DNA of 64,000 nt, taken from the NCBI RefSeq assembly GCF_000425425.1, contig NZ_AUDK01000003.1, forward strand, positions 1-64,000, read 5' to 3'. Under the pieces are notes generated by a model. That model was not told the origin of the DNA. It saw only the letters and a list, made by a program, of their open reading frames with translations, and did no database searches. The DNA comes from Flavobacterium daejeonense DSM 17708 (GTDB lineage: Bacteria; Bacteroidota; Bacteroidia; Flavobacteriales; Flavobacteriaceae). The position numbers and the translations under genes were made by a program. Below are positions 17,116 through 25,727 of the stretch, in pieces; within the stretch, counting starts at the first letter, position 1; every line of letters starts with the position of its first letter.

Positions 17116-18430
17116 ATGATGTAAACTGTTTCAGTTTTCCTCTGGAGGTTCTTTCTAAGCTGTTTTTTCGAATGAAATTAAAATGAAGATGAGGTTCAAG
17201 ATACAAGCTAATAGCATCTTTTATTTTTTGAATTTGTGCCAAATCCAACTCGGCTTCACTTACATATTCAATTTCAAAACTGTCGATTTTAGTTTGTTTG
17301 ATGACAAATTCCTTTACATTTCCGTCGTCTTCAATAATCGATTTGGTTACATAATAAAAGGTTAATCCGGGCGATTTTTTTCCGCTTGGAAGTATCGCAA
17401 CATCATTGGTACGACCAATAAGTTTTTTCAGAATGGGTTTTTCCAAAGTGCTTTTTTCGTCTAAAATGCCAATATCACCAATATCATAGCGAATAAATGG
17501 ATGCGCTTTATTGAATAACGAAGTAATTACAATACGGCCTTCCTGACCATAAGGTAAAACCTGATTGTTCTCGTCCAGAATTTCCACAAACAGGGTTTCA
17601 GAGTTAATAAGCCATTCTCCATCAGTCCCGAAGTTTCGGGATTCAAAAGCAATTAAATCCAGTTCGGATGCTCCGTATTCGTTGATAATTGGGATTCCGA
17701 ATTGTGTTTCTAAAAGGATTTTGTCATCTTTAAAAAGCATTTCGGAAGTTACCATACATACTTTTAGCGTAGGACAAATGTCCTTCAGGATGAGGTTTCG
17801 CTTTTGCAAAAATTTGGCAAACAAAACAATGGAACTGGTGTAACCGTTGAGGTATTCAAAAGGTTTTTTTTGAAATTTCAGCAGCATTTTTTCCAATACA
17901 GCATCCGATAAATCAAAGATAGGAAAGCGGTAACGATGTGCCAGAAAATCTTTGATTCTTTCTTTTTTATAACCAAAAAAATCCAGTGGAATTCCGTAAA
18001 AACGTGCCTGAAGCGAACGATTAAAATCGATTCCAAATTGACCAAAACGGTACATATTAGAAGCCCAGGTTAAGGCATGTGTGTATTTGTCTTTGGCAAA
18101 AATAAAAGGTTCGCCGCTGGAACCTGAGGTTTTATTAATGTAGCAGTTTTTAGTTGAAAAACCTTTAGAAAGTCTGGAATCTAAAGGAATTTGGAGATTG
18201 GTTTTGCTTAAAACGGGTAATTCTTCCCAATTGATATTTTTTTTGGAACCAACTAATTTTTGATAAAAAGGATTGTTTTCTAAGTGGAATTTAACAATGG
18301 TTTGTTTCTGATTTTCAATAAATTGTTTTTTTTCTTCGGCAGAAAAAGCAATTATTTGTTCCAAATCGGATTTGGCTTTCTTGATGGGAAAAGCATTTAG
18401 TTGCAACGAAAGGTCGAAAATAGAAAACAT
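17108..18430 (-). CDS. Phenylacetate-CoA ligase / CapK-like adenylate-forming protein
   Basis: The 440-aa ANL-superfamily protein has the phosphate-binding loop NKTSGSSGEPFIF (about 99-111), INEYGASELDLIAFE (about 250), and an ITSLFNKAHPFIRYDIGD region typical of PaaK/CapK. Members near sugar genes are thought to act in capsule or O-antigen modification rather than phenylacetate catabolism. The hexapeptide SRNFGT (about residues 265-270) is coded by an in-frame palindrome (17626-17641). The gene is convergent with the GT2 gene, overlapping it by 8 bp. Confidence 0.85.
   Translation of the reverse strand: MFSIFDLSLQLNAFPIKKAKSDLEQIIAFSAEEKKQFIENQKQTIVKFHLENNPFYQKLVGSKKNINWEELPVLSKTNLQIPLDSRLSKGFSTKNCYINKTSGSSGEPFIFAKDKYTHALTWASNMYRFGQFGIDFNRSLQARFYGIPLDFFGYKKERIKDFLAHRYRFPIFDLSDAVLEKMLLKFQKKPFEYLNGYTSSIVLFAKFLQKRNLILKDICPTLKVCMVTSEMLFKDDKILLETQFGIPIINEYGASELDLIAFESRNFGTDGEWLINSETLFVEILDENNQVLPYGQEGRIVITSLFNKAHPFIRYDIGDIGILDEKSTLEKPILKKLIGRTNDVAILPSGKKSPGLTFYYVTKSIIEDDGNVKEFVIKQTKIDSFEIEYVSEAELDLAQIQKIKDAISLYLEPHLHFNFIRKNSLERTSRGKLKQFTSFI
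17626..17641. repeat. REP-like palindrome inside the CapK-like gene
   Basis: TCCCGAA-GT-TTCGGGA, in frame, coding SRNFGT on the minus strand as in the GH3 gene. Confidence 0.85.
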
Positions 18431-18581
18431 GAAAGTGGTTATTTCTTCAAAAATACTATTATAACAACAACTAAACGTGGAGAATCAACAACTTTTTACT
18501 AAATAATTATTATTTAAGTGCAAAAGCAATTATTTTTGCAGCACTCTAAAAAATGAGTTTTTGCAACTAAAATTAAAAGAC

Positions 18582-19856
18582 ATGAATATATTACTATTGG
18601 GTTCAGGAGGAAGAGAGCATGCATTCGCATGGAAAATGGTTCAAAGTCCGCTTTGTGACACTCTTTTTATGGCTCCTGGAAATGCCGGAACTGCTAAAAT
18701 TGCAACGAATGTAGCGATTGCCGTAACCGATTTTGAAGCGATTAAAGCTTTGGTTATCAAAGAAAACATCGAAATGGTTGTTGTAGGTCCTGAAGATCCG
18801 TTAGTAAAAGGTATTTATGACTTTTTCTTAAATGATGAAAGTTTGAAAAATGTTCCTGTGATTGGTCCGTCAAAAATAGGAGCTACATTGGAAGGAAGTA
18901 AAGAGTTTGCCAAAGAATTTTTGGTAAAACACAATATCCCAACAGCAGCTTACGATAGTTTTACGGCAGAGACAGTAGAAAAAGGATGCGATTTCTTAGC
19001 AACTTTACAACCTCCTTACGTTTTAAAAGCTGACGGATTAGCAGCCGGAAAAGGAGTGTTGATTATTCAGGATTTAGAAGAAGCTAAAGCTGAATTAAGA
19101 AATATGTTGGTTGGTCAAAAATTTGGTGCTGCGAGTTCAAAAGTGGTTATCGAAGAGTTTTTGGACGGAATTGAATTAAGCTGTTTTGTACTGACTGACG
19201 GAAAAAGCTATAAAATTTTACCAACAGCCAAAGATTACAAACGAATTGGTGAAGGGGATACCGGATTAAATACAGGCGGAATGGGAGCGGTTTCTCCGGT
19301 TCCTTATGTTGATGCGGTATTGATGGAAAAAATTGAAACACGTATTGTAAAACCTACTATTGCAGGTTTGCAAAAAGACGGAATTCCATATAAAGGATTT
19401 GTTTTTATTGGACTAATCAATGTCAAAAATGAGCCATTGGTAATTGAATACAATGTACGTATGGGAGATCCGGAGACTGAGGTTGTTATTCCAAGATTAG
19501 AATCAGATTTAGTGGAATTGTTCCAGGCTGTAGCCAGTGAAAAATTAGACGAATTTGAATTGAAAATAGATCCAAGAAGTGCTACAACAGTAATGATGGT
19601 TTCTGGTGGTTATCCGGAAGATTTTGAAAAAGGAAAAGTAATTTCAGGATTGGATAAAGTTCAAAATTCAATTGTTTTCCACGCCGGAACAAAATTTGAT
19701 AATGGCAATGTGGTAACTAACGGTGGTCGTGTGATGGCGATTACTTCTTATGGCGATTCTTTCCAGGAAGCTTTAGCACAATCGTATAAAAACGTTGTAG
19801 AAATTAGCTGGGAAAATGTTTATTTCAGAAAAGATATTGGTTTCGATTTAGTATAA
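18582..19856 (+). CDS. purD: Phosphoribosylamine-glycine ligase
   Basis: The 424-aa GAR synthetase (second step of de novo purine synthesis) starts at ATG 18582, because MNILLLGSGGREHA is the canonical N-terminus; an in-frame TTG at 18561 adds seven spurious residues. The VVGPEDPLVKGI segment, the ATP-grasp domain with LKADGLAAGKGV, NTGGMGAVSPVPY and the metal-binding EYNVRMGDPETEVV (about 280) are all intact. A TATTTTTG promoter-like element sits at 18531-18538. It is terminated by a GTCCCGAT hairpin and diverges from the CapK-like gene. Confidence 0.97.
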   Translation: MNILLLGSGGREHAFAWKMVQSPLCDTLFMAPGNAGTAKIATNVAIAVTDFEAIKALVIKENIEMVVVGPEDPLVKGIYDFFLNDESLKNVPVIGPSKIGATLEGSKEFAKEFLVKHNIPTAAYDSFTAETVEKGCDFLATLQPPYVLKADGLAAGKGVLIIQDLEEAKAELRNMLVGQKFGAASSKVVIEEFLDGIELSCFVLTDGKSYKILPTAKDYKRIGEGDTGLNTGGMGAVSPVPYVDAVLMEKIETRIVKPTIAGLQKDGIPYKGFVFIGLINVKNEPLVIEYNVRMGDPETEVVIPRLESDLVELFQAVASEKLDEFELKIDPRSATTVMMVSGGYPEDFEKGKVISGLDKVQNSIVFHAGTKFDNGNVVTNGGRVMAITSYGDSFQEALAQSYKNVVEISWENVYFRKDIGFDLV

Positions 19857-19879
19857 TCGAAACCAGTTTGAAACATAAA

Positions 19880-19910
19880 AAAACGTCCCGATGAATTATC
19901 GGGACGTTTT
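19880..19910. terminator. purD / DUF6341 bidirectional terminator
   Basis: Perfect 13-bp arms AAAACGTCCCGAT / ATCGGGACGTTTT followed by a T-run, between convergent genes. Confidence 0.85.
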
Positions 19911-19932
19911 TTTTTATTTGTATTTTCTATTC

Positions 19933-20163
19933 TTATTTCAAGAATGAATGTGCTGTAGTATCTTGATTTTCAGTTCCTGCATCGTCAAAAATACGTAATT
20001 GTTTAATCCAGTAAACAATTGCAGCAGCACAAATAATCATAAAAATCCAGTTAAGTGTGTTAGCACCAAACCAAGTTTTTAATTCTAAAGCGCGTAATCC
20101 ATCTAATGGTTTGAAAAGAAAATCTACAAAAAGAGATTGAATTCCTTCGAAAAATGCTTTCAT
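19933..20163 (-). CDS. DUF6341 small membrane protein
   Basis: The 76-aa protein begins MKAFFEGIQSLFVDFLFKPLD. It has one strong TM helix (about residues 36-53, TLNWIFMIICAAAIVYWI) and a hydrophilic C-terminus. It matches the short DUF6341 family of Flavobacteriia. It lies next to purD, DUF6427 and upp, an order I recall from other flavobacteria. Function unknown. It diverges from the DUF6427 gene across 136 bp. Confidence 0.75.
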   Translation of the reverse strand: MKAFFEGIQSLFVDFLFKPLDGLRALELKTWFGANTLNWIFMIICAAAIVYWIKQLRIFDDAGTENQDTTAHSFLK

Positions 20164-20299
20164 GATATAGAATTTAAAATTTTATTAATGTTATTGGGTA
20201 AATCATAAAAATTATCATGCGAATAATAATTTTGTCTTAACTCGTTTCCTTATTTGAACAAGTAGTATATTTACAGTCACAAAAGTATAAAATATCCTT

Positions 20300-21229
20300 A
20301 TGATTACAAGTGTTTTTAAAAAATCTACACCATTAAATTTTTCTTTAGTAGTATTTTTGATATTGTTTTTTGATTTTATTTATCAAATTCAGGATTTAGC
20401 TTGGTCTCATTCGGTAGTTTTAATTTTTAAAAACATAGGAATTGGCTTGGTAATTTTGTTTTCGGCATTAATAAACAGTTTTATTTCAAGACGTAATGAA
20501 CTCAGTAAAGACAGTGCTTACAGCATTTTGTTTTTTTTAATTTTCCTGCTTTTTTTTCCAGGTCTTTTTCAAAATATCAACTTAGTTCTGGCTAATTTTT
20601 TTATTCTGTTAGCCTTTAGAAGATTGGTTTCTTTGCAATCGCAAAAAGCTTCCAAAGAAAAAATATTTGATGCTTCTTTATGGATTTTTGTGGCTTCGTT
20701 ATTCCATTTTTGGTGCATTTTGTATTTGGTTTTGGTGTTTAGTTCTATTATTTCGCATGTTATTGGCGATTATAGAAACTGGCTTTTGCCTTTCATTGCC
20801 TTTTTTGCTATAGGAATTATTTTTGCCATGTATTCCTTGCTGTTCAATGCTGATGCAATAGATTACATCAGCCGCGGAATAGAAATGAGTTTCAGCATTG
20901 ATTATTTTACTAATAATTATCAAAATGCGGCGCTTTCTATTTATGCAACGATTGCTTTATTTTTTCTTATTTCTATGCTAATGACATTGGCATCCAGACC
21001 ACTGCAATTGCAAGCTTCGTTCAAGAAAATTATTTTTGCTTTTTTAATTGCGATAGTGATTTATGTAATTTCGGCTAACAAAAGCAATGATTTATTAATC
21101 TTTACTATCGCGCCATTGGCTATGATGACTACGGCTCACATCGAAATGCCTCAGTTAAAACTGAATCAGGAATTGGCTTTAGGCATTTTGATTTTGTGCA
21201 GTTTATTTGCTTTTTTCTCCCAATTATAA
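20300..21229 (+). CDS. DUF6427 polytopic membrane protein
   Basis: The 309-aa protein has about eight to nine TM segments spread along its length (e.g. LNFSLVVFLILFFDFIY, then FFLIFLLFFPGLF), with short polar loops. It is assigned to the flavobacterial DUF6427 family from its sequence character and its neighbours (DUF6341, upp, DUF4254). No catalytic motif or transport signature is visible. The stop overlaps the end of the convergent upp gene by 6 bp. Confidence 0.7.
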   Translation: MITSVFKKSTPLNFSLVVFLILFFDFIYQIQDLAWSHSVVLIFKNIGIGLVILFSALINSFISRRNELSKDSAYSILFFLIFLLFFPGLFQNINLVLANFFILLAFRRLVSLQSQKASKEKIFDASLWIFVASLFHFWCILYLVLVFSSIISHVIGDYRNWLLPFIAFFAIGIIFAMYSLLFNADAIDYISRGIEMSFSIDYFTNNYQNAALSIYATIALFFLISMLMTLASRPLQLQASFKKIIFAFLIAIVIYVISANKSNDLLIFTIAPLAMMTTAHIEMPQLKLNQELALGILILCSLFAFFSQL

Positions 21230-21877
21230 TTTGATTCCGTAAGCTAAGTCACCGGCATCACCAATTCCCGGAACAATATAACTGTGTTCGTTGAGTTTTT
21301 CATCTAAAGCAGCAATCCATAAATGGCAATTTTCAGGCAAATGTTTTTGTAAATAGGCGATGCCTTCGGGAGCGGCAATCGTTACGGCAATATGAATGGA
21401 TTTTGGCGTTCCTCGTTCCATCAATCGTTTATAAACAGCTACAATAGATTGTCCGGTAGCCAGCATTGGATCAACCAATAGTAAACATTTATCAGTAATA
21501 TCGGCAATGGCCTGATATTCGACTTTAATTTCAAAATAATCATCGTTATTCGGATGGTATCGGTAGGCCGAAATAAATCCGTTTTCCGCTTTGTCAAAAT
21601 AATTTAAAAAGCCTAAATGCGTAGTTAATCCCGCTCTTAAAATCGAACAAAGGACAATGGAATCAGAAATTTGAGTGGTTTTTTTGATTCCAAGCGGTGT
21701 TTGAATTTTGACATTTTTATATTCTAATTCTTTGCTGAGTTCATAAGCTATGATTTCGCCAATGCGTTCCATATTTCGTCTGAATCGCATGGCATCATTA
21801 TGAATATTCACATCTCTTATTTCTGCTAAAAAATGATTGAGAATACTGTTTTTTTCTGATAAAAAGTGAATTTGCAT
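21224..21877 (-). CDS. upp: Uracil phosphoribosyltransferase
   Basis: The 217-aa pyrimidine-salvage enzyme makes UMP from uracil and PRPP. The PRPP-binding loop is LLVDPMLATGQS (about 133-144), SILRAGL lies near residue 83, and the uracil-site C-terminus GIGDAGDLAYG is near 204-214. Length and motifs are typical. It is convergent with the DUF6427 gene and diverges from the DUF4254 gene. Confidence 0.95.
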   Translation of the reverse strand: MQIHFLSEKNSILNHFLAEIRDVNIHNDAMRFRRNMERIGEIIAYELSKELEYKNVKIQTPLGIKKTTQISDSIVLCSILRAGLTTHLGFLNYFDKAENGFISAYRYHPNNDDYFEIKVEYQAIADITDKCLLLVDPMLATGQSIVAVYKRLMERGTPKSIHIAVTIAAPEGIAYLQKHLPENCHLWIAALDEKLNEHSYIVPGIGDAGDLAYGIKL

Positions 21878-21947
21878 AGCCGGTGAAATTTGATTAGAAA
21901 GACTTAGAGAAAGTTGAAATCTAATTTTTTTATAAATGTATAAAAAG

Positions 21948-21955
21948 TATCTTTG
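21948..21955 (+). promoter_or_regulatory. -7 element (TATCTTTG) of the DUF4254 gene
   Basis: A TAnnTTTG match ends 19 bp before ATG 21975. It lies inside the longer possible ORF, so that extension is rejected. Confidence 0.5.
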
Positions 21956-21974
21956 TCTAAATAAAAAGATAAAG

Positions 21975-22580
21975 ATGTTTTCAAAATTAGCCTATTCCGT
22001 TTTTGAACAAAGTATCAAAGATTATCATCAGTTTGATAATGTTGATCAGCCGATAAACAATCCGTATGCAAAAGATCAGTTTGAACATTTATTATATCTG
22101 AAAAACTGGATTGACACAGTGCAATGGCATTTTGAGGATATTATTCGTGACCCGCAAATTGATCCGGTAGCTGCTTTAACTTTGAAAAGAAGAATTGATG
22201 CTTCTAATCAGGAGCGTACGGATATGGTGGAATATATTGATAGTTATTTTTTGCAAAAATACAGTAAAGTTGTTGTAAAAGAGGATGCTAAAATTAATTC
22301 AGAAAGTCCGGCCTGGGCGTTTGACCGTTTGTCTATTTTGGCATTGAAAATCTATCACATGCAGGAAGAGGCTACTCGTGCCGATGCTTCTCAGGAACAC
22401 AGAGACAAATGTCAGGAGAAATTGAACGTTTTATTAGAACAGAGAACTGATTTATCAACGGCAATTGATGATTTGTTGACGGATATCGAAAACGGAGATA
22501 AATTCATGAAAGTGTACAAACAAATGAAAATGTACAACGACGATGAATTGAATCCTGTTTTGTACCAGGGGAAGAAATAA
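21975..22580 (+). CDS. DUF4254 family protein
   Basis: The 201-aa soluble helical protein starts MFSKLAYSVFEQSIKDYH at ATG 21975, downstream of a promoter-like TATCTTTG. It has a WHFEDIIRDP segment (about 47-56), a LKRRIDASNQERTD segment, and a C-terminal coiled region. It fits the DUF4254 family, usually found beside a GT9 heptosyltransferase-like gene in Bacteroidetes. Here an AlbA-type gene separates the two. Function unknown; a role alongside the glycosyltransferase is inferred from context only. Confidence 0.75.
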   Translation: MFSKLAYSVFEQSIKDYHQFDNVDQPINNPYAKDQFEHLLYLKNWIDTVQWHFEDIIRDPQIDPVAALTLKRRIDASNQERTDMVEYIDSYFLQKYSKVVVKEDAKINSESPAWAFDRLSILALKIYHMQEEATRADASQEHRDKCQEKLNVLLEQRTDLSTAIDDLLTDIENGDKFMKVYKQMKMYNDDELNPVLYQGKK

Positions 22581-22601
22581 TTTTTTAAATTAAACTTTAT
22601 T

Positions 22602-24353
22602 ATGATAACTATTGAAAAGTTAAAAAAACTCAAGGAATCTGAGGATAAAGTGGAATTTAAAAAAGGTGAAGGAGGTAACATATCTTATGATGGTGGAGTT
22701 AAACCAAAACCAAGTGATAGGCGAAGATGTATCTTAGGATATGTTACTGCTTTATGTAATGAAGGTGGAGGTTATTTAGTTATTGGAATGACTGATAATT
22801 TTCCCCATGAAGTTGTAGGTACAAAACAAAATTTAGATTCTATAGGGGAACTAGAATCTAAAATTTATACTGATACTGGAATTAGACCTTTTGTATATGA
22901 GTTATATGAGAGTGATAAAAGGGTTTTAGTAATAGAAGTTCCATCAAGACCTGCAGGAAAGGTTTTTAAATTTGAAGATGTTGCTTTAATGCGTGTTGGA
23001 GAAGAATTAAAACCAATGTCAGACGAATTTTATTTGAAAATAATTAACGAACAAGAACCTGATTTTTCACAACAAATATGTGATAGTTTAACTATTTCAG
23101 ATTTAGACGAAAGAGCGATTGCAATTTTAAAAGACAAATACTCTCTAAAACAAAATAACCCTAACTTTAAGACGCTTTCTAATGAACAGTTGCTTTCTGA
23201 TTTAGATTTATTAAAGAATGGAAAATTAACCAATGCAGCATTAATTCTTCTTGCAAAGAAAGAAGTTTTAAATGAAAAACTTCCTCAAGCTGCTGTTATG
23301 TTGGAATATCGCAATGCTGAAAACCAAATACCCTTCGACAATAGAATACCTTTTTCAGAACCTTTTTTTATATTAATTGATGAACTTTGGAAAACGATTA
23401 ATTTAAGAAATGGGAGCTTTCCTATTCAAGATGGAGCTTATATTTTTAATGTTCCTTATTTTAATGAAGAAGTAATAAGGGAATCTATTAATAATGCTAT
23501 TTCACATAGAGATTATAGGAGAAGTTCTGAAATTGTTATTAAACAGTTTCCTCTAAGATTGGATATCATAAATGCGGGAGGGTTTCCAAGTGGTGTCAAT
23601 TTAGAAAATCTTCTAAAAACCCCAAGTACTCCCAGAAACAGACTTTTAGCTGATGTTTTGCAAAAAACAGGAATAGTAGAACGTTCTGGCCAAGGAGTTG
23701 ATAAGATATTTTATAACACACTTATAGAAGGAAAAGCAGAACCAGATTACTCAAAATCCGATTATTTTCAAGTCAATTTAAAATTATCTGCAGTTATAGA
23801 AGATAGAGCTTTTGCATTATTTATAGTTGCAGTACAAGAAGAATTGCCGGAAACAGAAAAATTATCTGTTTTAGAGGTGCTTACCTTAAGTATGATCAAA
23901 AAAGGCGCAGTAAAAAATGATTTAGATGCTGAAATAGTTTCTAAACTTTTAAAGAAGAAGCTTATTGAGAAAAGAGGAAAAACCAATGCTATTTATTATA
24001 TTCTTTCAAAAGATTACTACGAATTCACAGATGAGAAAGCAAAATATTATAATCTACAAGAATTAGATGAAAGTCAAGTTTTTAATACTGTTTTTAAATT
24101 TTTATTGAAGGAAGGAAAGGCTAAGATGAAAGATTTTGTAGGTCTTTTTGAAGATAAATTATCCCGAAAACAAGTGAGAACGAGAATTGAAAAATTTGTT
24201 ACTAATGAAATAATTGAACAGCAGGGTTCTATTTATAAAATCAATGATGAGTATATAAAAAAAATGGAAGTTTATACTGAAGCAATTTCTAAAACCATTT
24301 CTGATTTGGAAAATAAAAATGAAAAGGCCAAAAAAAGGCCAAAAAAAGGCTAA
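22602..24353 (+). CDS. AlbA_2/Schlafen-type putative DNA-binding, HATPase-containing regulator
   Basis: In order, this 583-aa protein has an AlbA_2 domain (about residues 10-140) with KVEFKKGEGG, ALCNEGGGYLVIGMTD and a VALMRVGEE tail; an ATP-binding RecG-like C-terminal region (HATPase_c_4, about 290-390) with INNAISHRDYRR and GFPSGV; and winged-helix-like repeats to the end. The C-terminus is a lysine-rich tract coded by GGCCAAAAAA repeats. The family is called ATP-binding or helicase-related, often in mobile or defence contexts; activity is unproven. It sits between DUF4254 and GT9 and is visibly more A-rich than they are, suggesting acquisition. Confidence 0.8.
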   Translation: MITIEKLKKLKESEDKVEFKKGEGGNISYDGGVKPKPSDRRRCILGYVTALCNEGGGYLVIGMTDNFPHEVVGTKQNLDSIGELESKIYTDTGIRPFVYELYESDKRVLVIEVPSRPAGKVFKFEDVALMRVGEELKPMSDEFYLKIINEQEPDFSQQICDSLTISDLDERAIAILKDKYSLKQNNPNFKTLSNEQLLSDLDLLKNGKLTNAALILLAKKEVLNEKLPQAAVMLEYRNAENQIPFDNRIPFSEPFFILIDELWKTINLRNGSFPIQDGAYIFNVPYFNEEVIRESINNAISHRDYRRSSEIVIKQFPLRLDIINAGGFPSGVNLENLLKTPSTPRNRLLADVLQKTGIVERSGQGVDKIFYNTLIEGKAEPDYSKSDYFQVNLKLSAVIEDRAFALFIVAVQEELPETEKLSVLEVLTLSMIKKGAVKNDLDAEIVSKLLKKKLIEKRGKTNAIYYILSKDYYEFTDEKAKYYNLQELDESQVFNTVFKFLLKEGKAKMKDFVGLFEDKLSRKQVRTRIEKFVTNEIIEQQGSIYKINDEYIKKMEVYTEAISKTISDLENKNEKAKKRPKKG

Positions 24354-24457
24354 TAATTGTTCAAAACCTAGGGTTTTTGTTAATAACTCCATCGTTAGGG
24401 CTTGATTTTCAATAGATTTATATAAAATGAAAAGGCCAAAAAAGGGCCAAAAAAACA
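24316..24457. repeat. Duplicated GGCC-poly(A) repeat at the 3' end of the AlbA gene
   Basis: AAAATGAAAAGGCCAAAAAA appears at 24316 inside the ORF, and again at 24424 in the spacer, each followed by further GGCC-A(6-7) units. The copies start 108 bp apart. Slippage or duplication here would change the protein's C-terminus. Confidence 0.8.
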
Positions 24458-24506
24458 CCACTTTCTACAACTTTTTGCCACATTTTCAATTATTAATATT
24501 TAAAAT

Positions 24507-25544
24507 TTGACTTCCAAAATACAACATATCGCCGTCATGAGACTCTCCGCAATGGGAGATGTTGCCATGACGGTGCCTGTTTTACGGGCTTTTGTAAAAC
24601 AATATCCTAATATTAAAATAACGGTCATTTCCCGACCATTTTTCAAGCCTTTTTTCGAATCGATACCTAATGTTGTTTTTTTTGCTTTTGATGAAAAAGA
24701 ACGACATAAAGGCTTTCCGGGTTTGATCCGATTGTTTAAGGATTTACGAAAGTTAAAAATTGATGTTTTTGCCGATTTGCATAATGTACTTCGTTCTAAA
24801 GTCGTGAGAACACTTTTTGCCCTGAGCGGAAAAAAAGTTGCTGCTGTTGATAAAGGACGTGAAGGGAAAAAAGCTTTAACAAGATTTGAAAATAAGGTTT
24901 TCAAGCAATTGCCAACCATGTTCGAAAGACAGGTAAAAGTGTTTGAAAAACTTGGTTTTGTTGTTGATTTATCTAATCCAACATTTGCTGAAAAAGCCGT
25001 TTTAAGTGCTGATATTTTGGAAATCATTGGCAAAAATCATCAAAAATTAATAGGAATAGCTCCTTTTGCGCAGTATGAATCGAAAGTCTATCCTTTGGAT
25101 TTAATGCAGGAAGTGATTGCTCAATTGGCTCAAAATCATTCTAATAAAATTCTTCTTTTTGGCGGTGGTAAAAAAGAAATTGAAATTTTAGAATCCCTTG
25201 CAATTCCTTTCCCGAACGTCATTAATATGGCAGGGAAAATCAAATTTCAGCAGGAATTAGAACTCATCAGTAATTTGGATGTGATGCTTTCTATGGATTC
25301 CGGAAATGCACATATTGCAGCTATGCTTGGCGTAAAAGTGGTGACACTCTGGGGTGCGACGCATCCTTTTGCCGGTTTTTCACCGTTTAATCAGCCTTTA
25401 GAAAATGCTTTAGTTTCCGATAGAGAAAAGTATCCGTTATTACCTACTTCTGTTTATGGAAATAAGAAGGTGGAAGGTTATGAAGACGCAATGCGCACGA
25501 TTAGTGTGGATAGCATCTTAAATGTTTTAAATGAATGTAAATAA
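24507..25544 (+). CDS. Glycosyltransferase family 9 (heptosyltransferase-like)
   Basis: The 345-aa GT-B enzyme probably uses a TTG start: the first beta strand IQHIAVMRLSAMGD (residues 5-18) is conserved in GT9 and lies partly upstream of the first ATG (24537). The N-terminal SAMGDVAMTVPVL and C-terminal SMDSGNAHIAAMLGVKVVTLWGATHPF (about 261-287) are the family's donor-binding motifs. It should transfer heptose or another sugar to lipopolysaccharide core in the cytoplasm. It follows an A-rich 153-bp gap after the AlbA-type gene. Confidence 0.9.
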   Translation: MTSKIQHIAVMRLSAMGDVAMTVPVLRAFVKQYPNIKITVISRPFFKPFFESIPNVVFFAFDEKERHKGFPGLIRLFKDLRKLKIDVFADLHNVLRSKVVRTLFALSGKKVAAVDKGREGKKALTRFENKVFKQLPTMFERQVKVFEKLGFVVDLSNPTFAEKAVLSADILEIIGKNHQKLIGIAPFAQYESKVYPLDLMQEVIAQLAQNHSNKILLFGGGKKEIEILESLAIPFPNVINMAGKIKFQQELELISNLDVMLSMDSGNAHIAAMLGVKVVTLWGATHPFAGFSPFNQPLENALVSDREKYPLLPTSVYGNKKVEGYEDAMRTISVDSILNVLNECK

Positions 25545-25727
25545 GTTAATTAAATTACATTTTAGCATACTCTTATATTTCCTCAAGTTTTTAATGAAAG
25601 AATAATTTTATAAATTATTTAACAGACTGCTTTTGACTTATTAGTATTAAAAATACTACTTTGGCTAGTCGGGATTTTGACCTTACGAGTAGGTTTTAAA
25701 TTTTAATACTTTAAAGCATAATTACTT

